From the NCBI GenBank assembly GCA_047629355.1, contig JBLHWU010000255.1, positions 1 through 8,400 of the forward strand: a stretch of DNA of 8,400 bases, written 5' to 3'. Shown here one piece after another: positions 6,648 to 8,400 of this stretch. The notes beneath the pieces are model-generated. The model was given only the letters and a program-made list of their open reading frames with translations, was not told the DNA's origin and did not search any database. Positions within the stretch are counted from its first letter, which is position 1; each line of letters begins with the position of its first letter. A program made the position numbers and the translations under genes. The stretch is from CAYUNA01 sp047629355 (GTDB lineage Bacteria; Bacteroidota; Bacteroidia; Chitinophagales; Saprospiraceae).

Positions 6648-6668
6648 CGCCTGTAAATATTTTCTCAA

Positions 6669-7550
6669 TTATTTAATAACGCGCATTTTCATTTTCACAT
6701 CTTTCTTTGGTCGGTCTCCCGAAAAGGTGGGAACGTCTGCTATTTTATCAATCACGTCCAATCCTTCGATAACTCTTCCAAAAACGACATAATCACGGTC
6801 TAAAAACGGTGTTCCACCATATTTTAAATAATCATCTCGCTGTGCTTTTTCATAACGAATACCTTTTCGAGATTCTATTGCTAAGATATCTTTTTCGCCA
6901 ACTTCTTTACCATGTACAAGGTAAAATTGTGAACCAGAAGACCGACGTTCTGGATTGGCTTGGTCACTCTGTCGCGCTGCACACAACGAACCTTTCACAT
7001 GCACCAACGTATCGACAAACTCTGCAGGCGTTGTGTAACCTGGTCCACCTGAACCTAAGGGTTTTTTTGCATCTGCGCCTTTAGAAGTTGGGTCGCCACC
7101 CTGTACCATAAAGTTCCCAATGACTCGGTGAAACAATAAATCATCGTAAAAGCCATCTTCCACTAATTTTATAAAATTGTCTCGGTGCTTTGGTGTTGCA
7201 TCGTACAATTTGACAATCATATTCCCGTATTCCGTCTCAATTTCAACCAAGCATTCCAGTGGTGCGCTGATGAGAATTCGTTGTTCTGTGGTCTTAACTT
7301 TATTACCTTTTTTCGCGCGCAAAGTCACCAAATAGTTACCCGAAGATTTATAAATGTGCGTTGGCGTATCTTCTCCCGAAAAATTACCATCGCCAAAATC
7401 CCATTCGTAAGTTTCTGCTTGTTCTGATTTATTTTCAAAAATGACCTTTGCTGGTGCGTCTTTTTTTTCTGTTGTATAAACAAAATTTGCCACTGGTTTT
7501 CCACAAGAAAAACAAAGACAAATAATCGCTAAAAATGCTAAATGCTTCAT
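6669..7550 (-). CDS. Cyclophilin-type peptidyl-prolyl isomerase lipoprotein with PKD domain
   Basis: This 293-residue protein catalyses cis-trans isomerisation of proline peptide bonds, probably in the periplasm or on the outer membrane. The N-terminus is a lipoprotein signal (basic K2, hydrophobic 4-14, F-S-C with lipidated C16). Residues about 19-96 form a PKD-type beta-sandwich marked by Y-E-W-D-F-G-D-G (48-55) and the following H-x-Y. The cyclophilin domain spans about 100-293 with F-H-R-V-I (140-144, catalytic R142), F-M-V-Q-G-G-D-P (147-154, including Q150) and S-S-G-S-Q-F-Y-L (204-211). A helical insertion (about 213-246) typical of Bacteroidota members precedes the F-G-R-V-I-E-G block. 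It is paralogous to the upstream isomerase gene, which lacks the PKD part. PKD domains usually mediate binding to proteins or carbohydrates, so here it may position the isomerase; that is inference. The two genes are 123 bases apart. Confidence 0.9.
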   Translation of the reverse strand: MKHLAFLAIICLCFSCGKPVANFVYTTEKKDAPAKVIFENKSEQAETYEWDFGDGNFSGEDTPTHIYKSSGNYLVTLRAKKGNKVKTTEQRILISAPLECLVEIETEYGNMIVKLYDATPKHRDNFIKLVEDGFYDDLLFHRVIGNFMVQGGDPTSKGADAKKPLGSGGPGYTTPAEFVDTLVHVKGSLCAARQSDQANPERRSSGSQFYLVHGKEVGEKDILAIESRKGIRYEKAQRDDYLKYGGTPFLDRDYVVFGRVIEGLDVIDKIADVPTFSGDRPKKDVKMKMRVIK

Positions 7551-7566
7551 GGATAAGTTTTATAAA

Positions 7567-7665
7567 AGAAGTCAGAAGTCAGACCATTTGATTGTCAGAA
7601 GTCAGAAGATTCCAAATAACTTGGGCTTTCTGACTTCTGGCAGCGCAGCGTTCTGACTTCTGACC
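7567..7665. repeat. GTCAGAA-based direct and inverted repeats
   Basis: A 13-15 base motif built from a tandem 7-mer (GTCAGAAGTCAGA) occurs forward at 7571-7583 and 7594-7606, and inverted at about 7629-7639 and 7651-7664. The outer pair shares 13 complementary bases and the inner pair 12, so the region can fold as two nested stems. It fills most of the 123-base gap between the two isomerase genes. It may be a mobile palindromic repeat or hold a transcription stop or processing site; no protein is encoded. Confidence 0.7.
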
Positions 7666-7673
7666 TTTCAAAA

Positions 7674-8318
7674 TTAATTTACAATTTTAACAGTCATCGC
7701 CACATCTTCATTCGGACGATTGCCACCATTACGAGCTACTTCAGCGATTTTTTCTGCTACTTCAACGCCTTCAACTACCTCACCATAAACCGTATATTCA
7801 CCGTCCAACATTGGCGTACCGCCGACTTCTTTGTATAATGCTCGCTGACTTTCACTGTATTTAAAACCTTTTCGTTGTTCGATTTGGTCTAATTCTTTGT
7901 CTGTAATTGGCTTTCCTGTTACGATATAGAATTGGCTACCCGAAGATGCTTTTTGCGGATTGCCATCGCGTGCTGCTGCCAACGCGCCACTGAAATGAGG
8001 CGACCCAATTTCCTGGTCAACTCGGTAACCAGGACCGCCGCCGCCAAGGTTTGTACCTGCTGCTGCACCGATAGAATTAGGATCTCCACCTTGAATCATA
8101 AACTGCGGAATAACGCGGTGAAATAAGGTACTATCGTAAAACCCTTCTGTCGCCAATTTGATGAAATTATCGCGGTGTTTTGGCGTGTGGTTGTATAATT
8201 TAATTTTCATATTTCCCAGATTAGTCGAAACCATTACATGGGTATATTTCTCGCCTTGGTCACAAGAAGCGAACATAAATGCAGTTGCCACAAGGCAAAG
8301 AAGTAGTATTTTTTTCAT
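7674..8318 (-). CDS. Cyclophilin-type peptidyl-prolyl isomerase lipoprotein
   Basis: This 214-residue protein is a proline cis-trans isomerase that should fold proteins outside the cytoplasm. It starts with a lipoprotein signal (K2, K3, hydrophobic 4-16, F-A-S-C with lipidated C19), and the cyclophilin domain begins directly after it at about residue 26. Family motifs are T-P-K-H-R-D-N-F-I-K-L (45-55), F-H-R-V-I-P-Q-F-M-I-Q-G-G-D-P (66-80, with catalytic R68, F73 and Q76), G-G-G-G-P-G-Y (92-98), S-S-G-S-Q-F-Y-I (125-132) and the Y-G-E-V-V-E-G block (178-184). A charged helical insertion lies at about 137-166, shared with the PKD-containing paralogue downstream. Length is ordinary for a Bacteroidota cyclophilin with this insertion and no key residue is missing. 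It is the first visible gene of the minus-strand row; its promoter should lie in 8319-8400 or beyond, but I see no convincing match there. Confidence 0.92.
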   Translation of the reverse strand: MKKILLLCLVATAFMFASCDQGEKYTHVMVSTNLGNMKIKLYNHTPKHRDNFIKLATEGFYDSTLFHRVIPQFMIQGGDPNSIGAAAGTNLGGGGPGYRVDQEIGSPHFSGALAAARDGNPQKASSGSQFYIVTGKPITDKELDQIEQRKGFKYSESQRALYKEVGGTPMLDGEYTVYGEVVEGVEVAEKIAEVARNGGNRPNEDVAMTVKIVN

Positions 8319-8400
8319 GTTAAATATATTTTAAGGAACAGGTGAAAATCACTAAAATAATCACTACTTGTTACTTAGTTTGGTGTTTTAATTGTCTAAA

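Noticed and set aside
7567..7665. Possible CRISPR array from the repeated GTCAGAA motif
   Set aside because: Units are too short, occur in both orientations and have irregular spacing; no cas genes are in the window.

Overview
The window looks like chromosomal DNA of a Bacteroidota bacterium, possibly of the Saprospiria/Sphingobacteriia type; the class is a guess. The evidence is an AT-rich base composition, start codons with no Shine-Dalgarno sequence in front of them (only A/T-rich leaders), a small DUF4834-like membrane protein of a kind I know only from Bacteroidota, short lipoprotein signals ending in F-x-S-C, and a PKD domain on a lipoprotein. Nothing indicates a phage, plasmid or defence island.

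Layout. Positions 2-1342 (+) hold a nearly complete SWIM zinc-finger protein cut by the left edge. A nested palindromic repeat (1413-1487) separates it from a two-part GNAT-like acetyltransferase (1502-2626, +). A MITE-like imperfect palindrome with matching ends (about 2635-2799) follows, then a 57-residue DUF4834-like membrane protein (2855-3028, +). That small gene converges, with a 10-base gap, on a six-helix membrane histidine kinase (3039-4388, -). A 474-base AT-rich spacer without convincing genes leads to a PlsC-type acyltransferase (4863-5579, +). The convergent spacer 5580-5844 carries a perfect 27-bp hairpin and a solitary copy of one MITE end.

The right part is a minus-strand row of three genes: a cyclophilin-type peptidyl-prolyl isomerase lipoprotein (8318-7674), a paralogue with an added N-terminal PKD domain (7550-6669), and polyphosphate glucokinase (6597-5845). 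Each junction in this row contains inverted repeats: GTCAGAA-based repeats at 7567-7665 and a 16-bp hairpin at 6612-6647.

Functionally the genes are mostly independent housekeeping or envelope functions: periplasmic protein folding by two lipoprotein isomerases, phospholipid synthesis, glucose phosphorylation from polyphosphate, and one orphan sensor kinase. I see no clear multi-gene novel system. The most unusual content is the repeats: at least four unrelated palindromic families, nearly one per intergenic region, plus the PKD-cyclophilin fusion.
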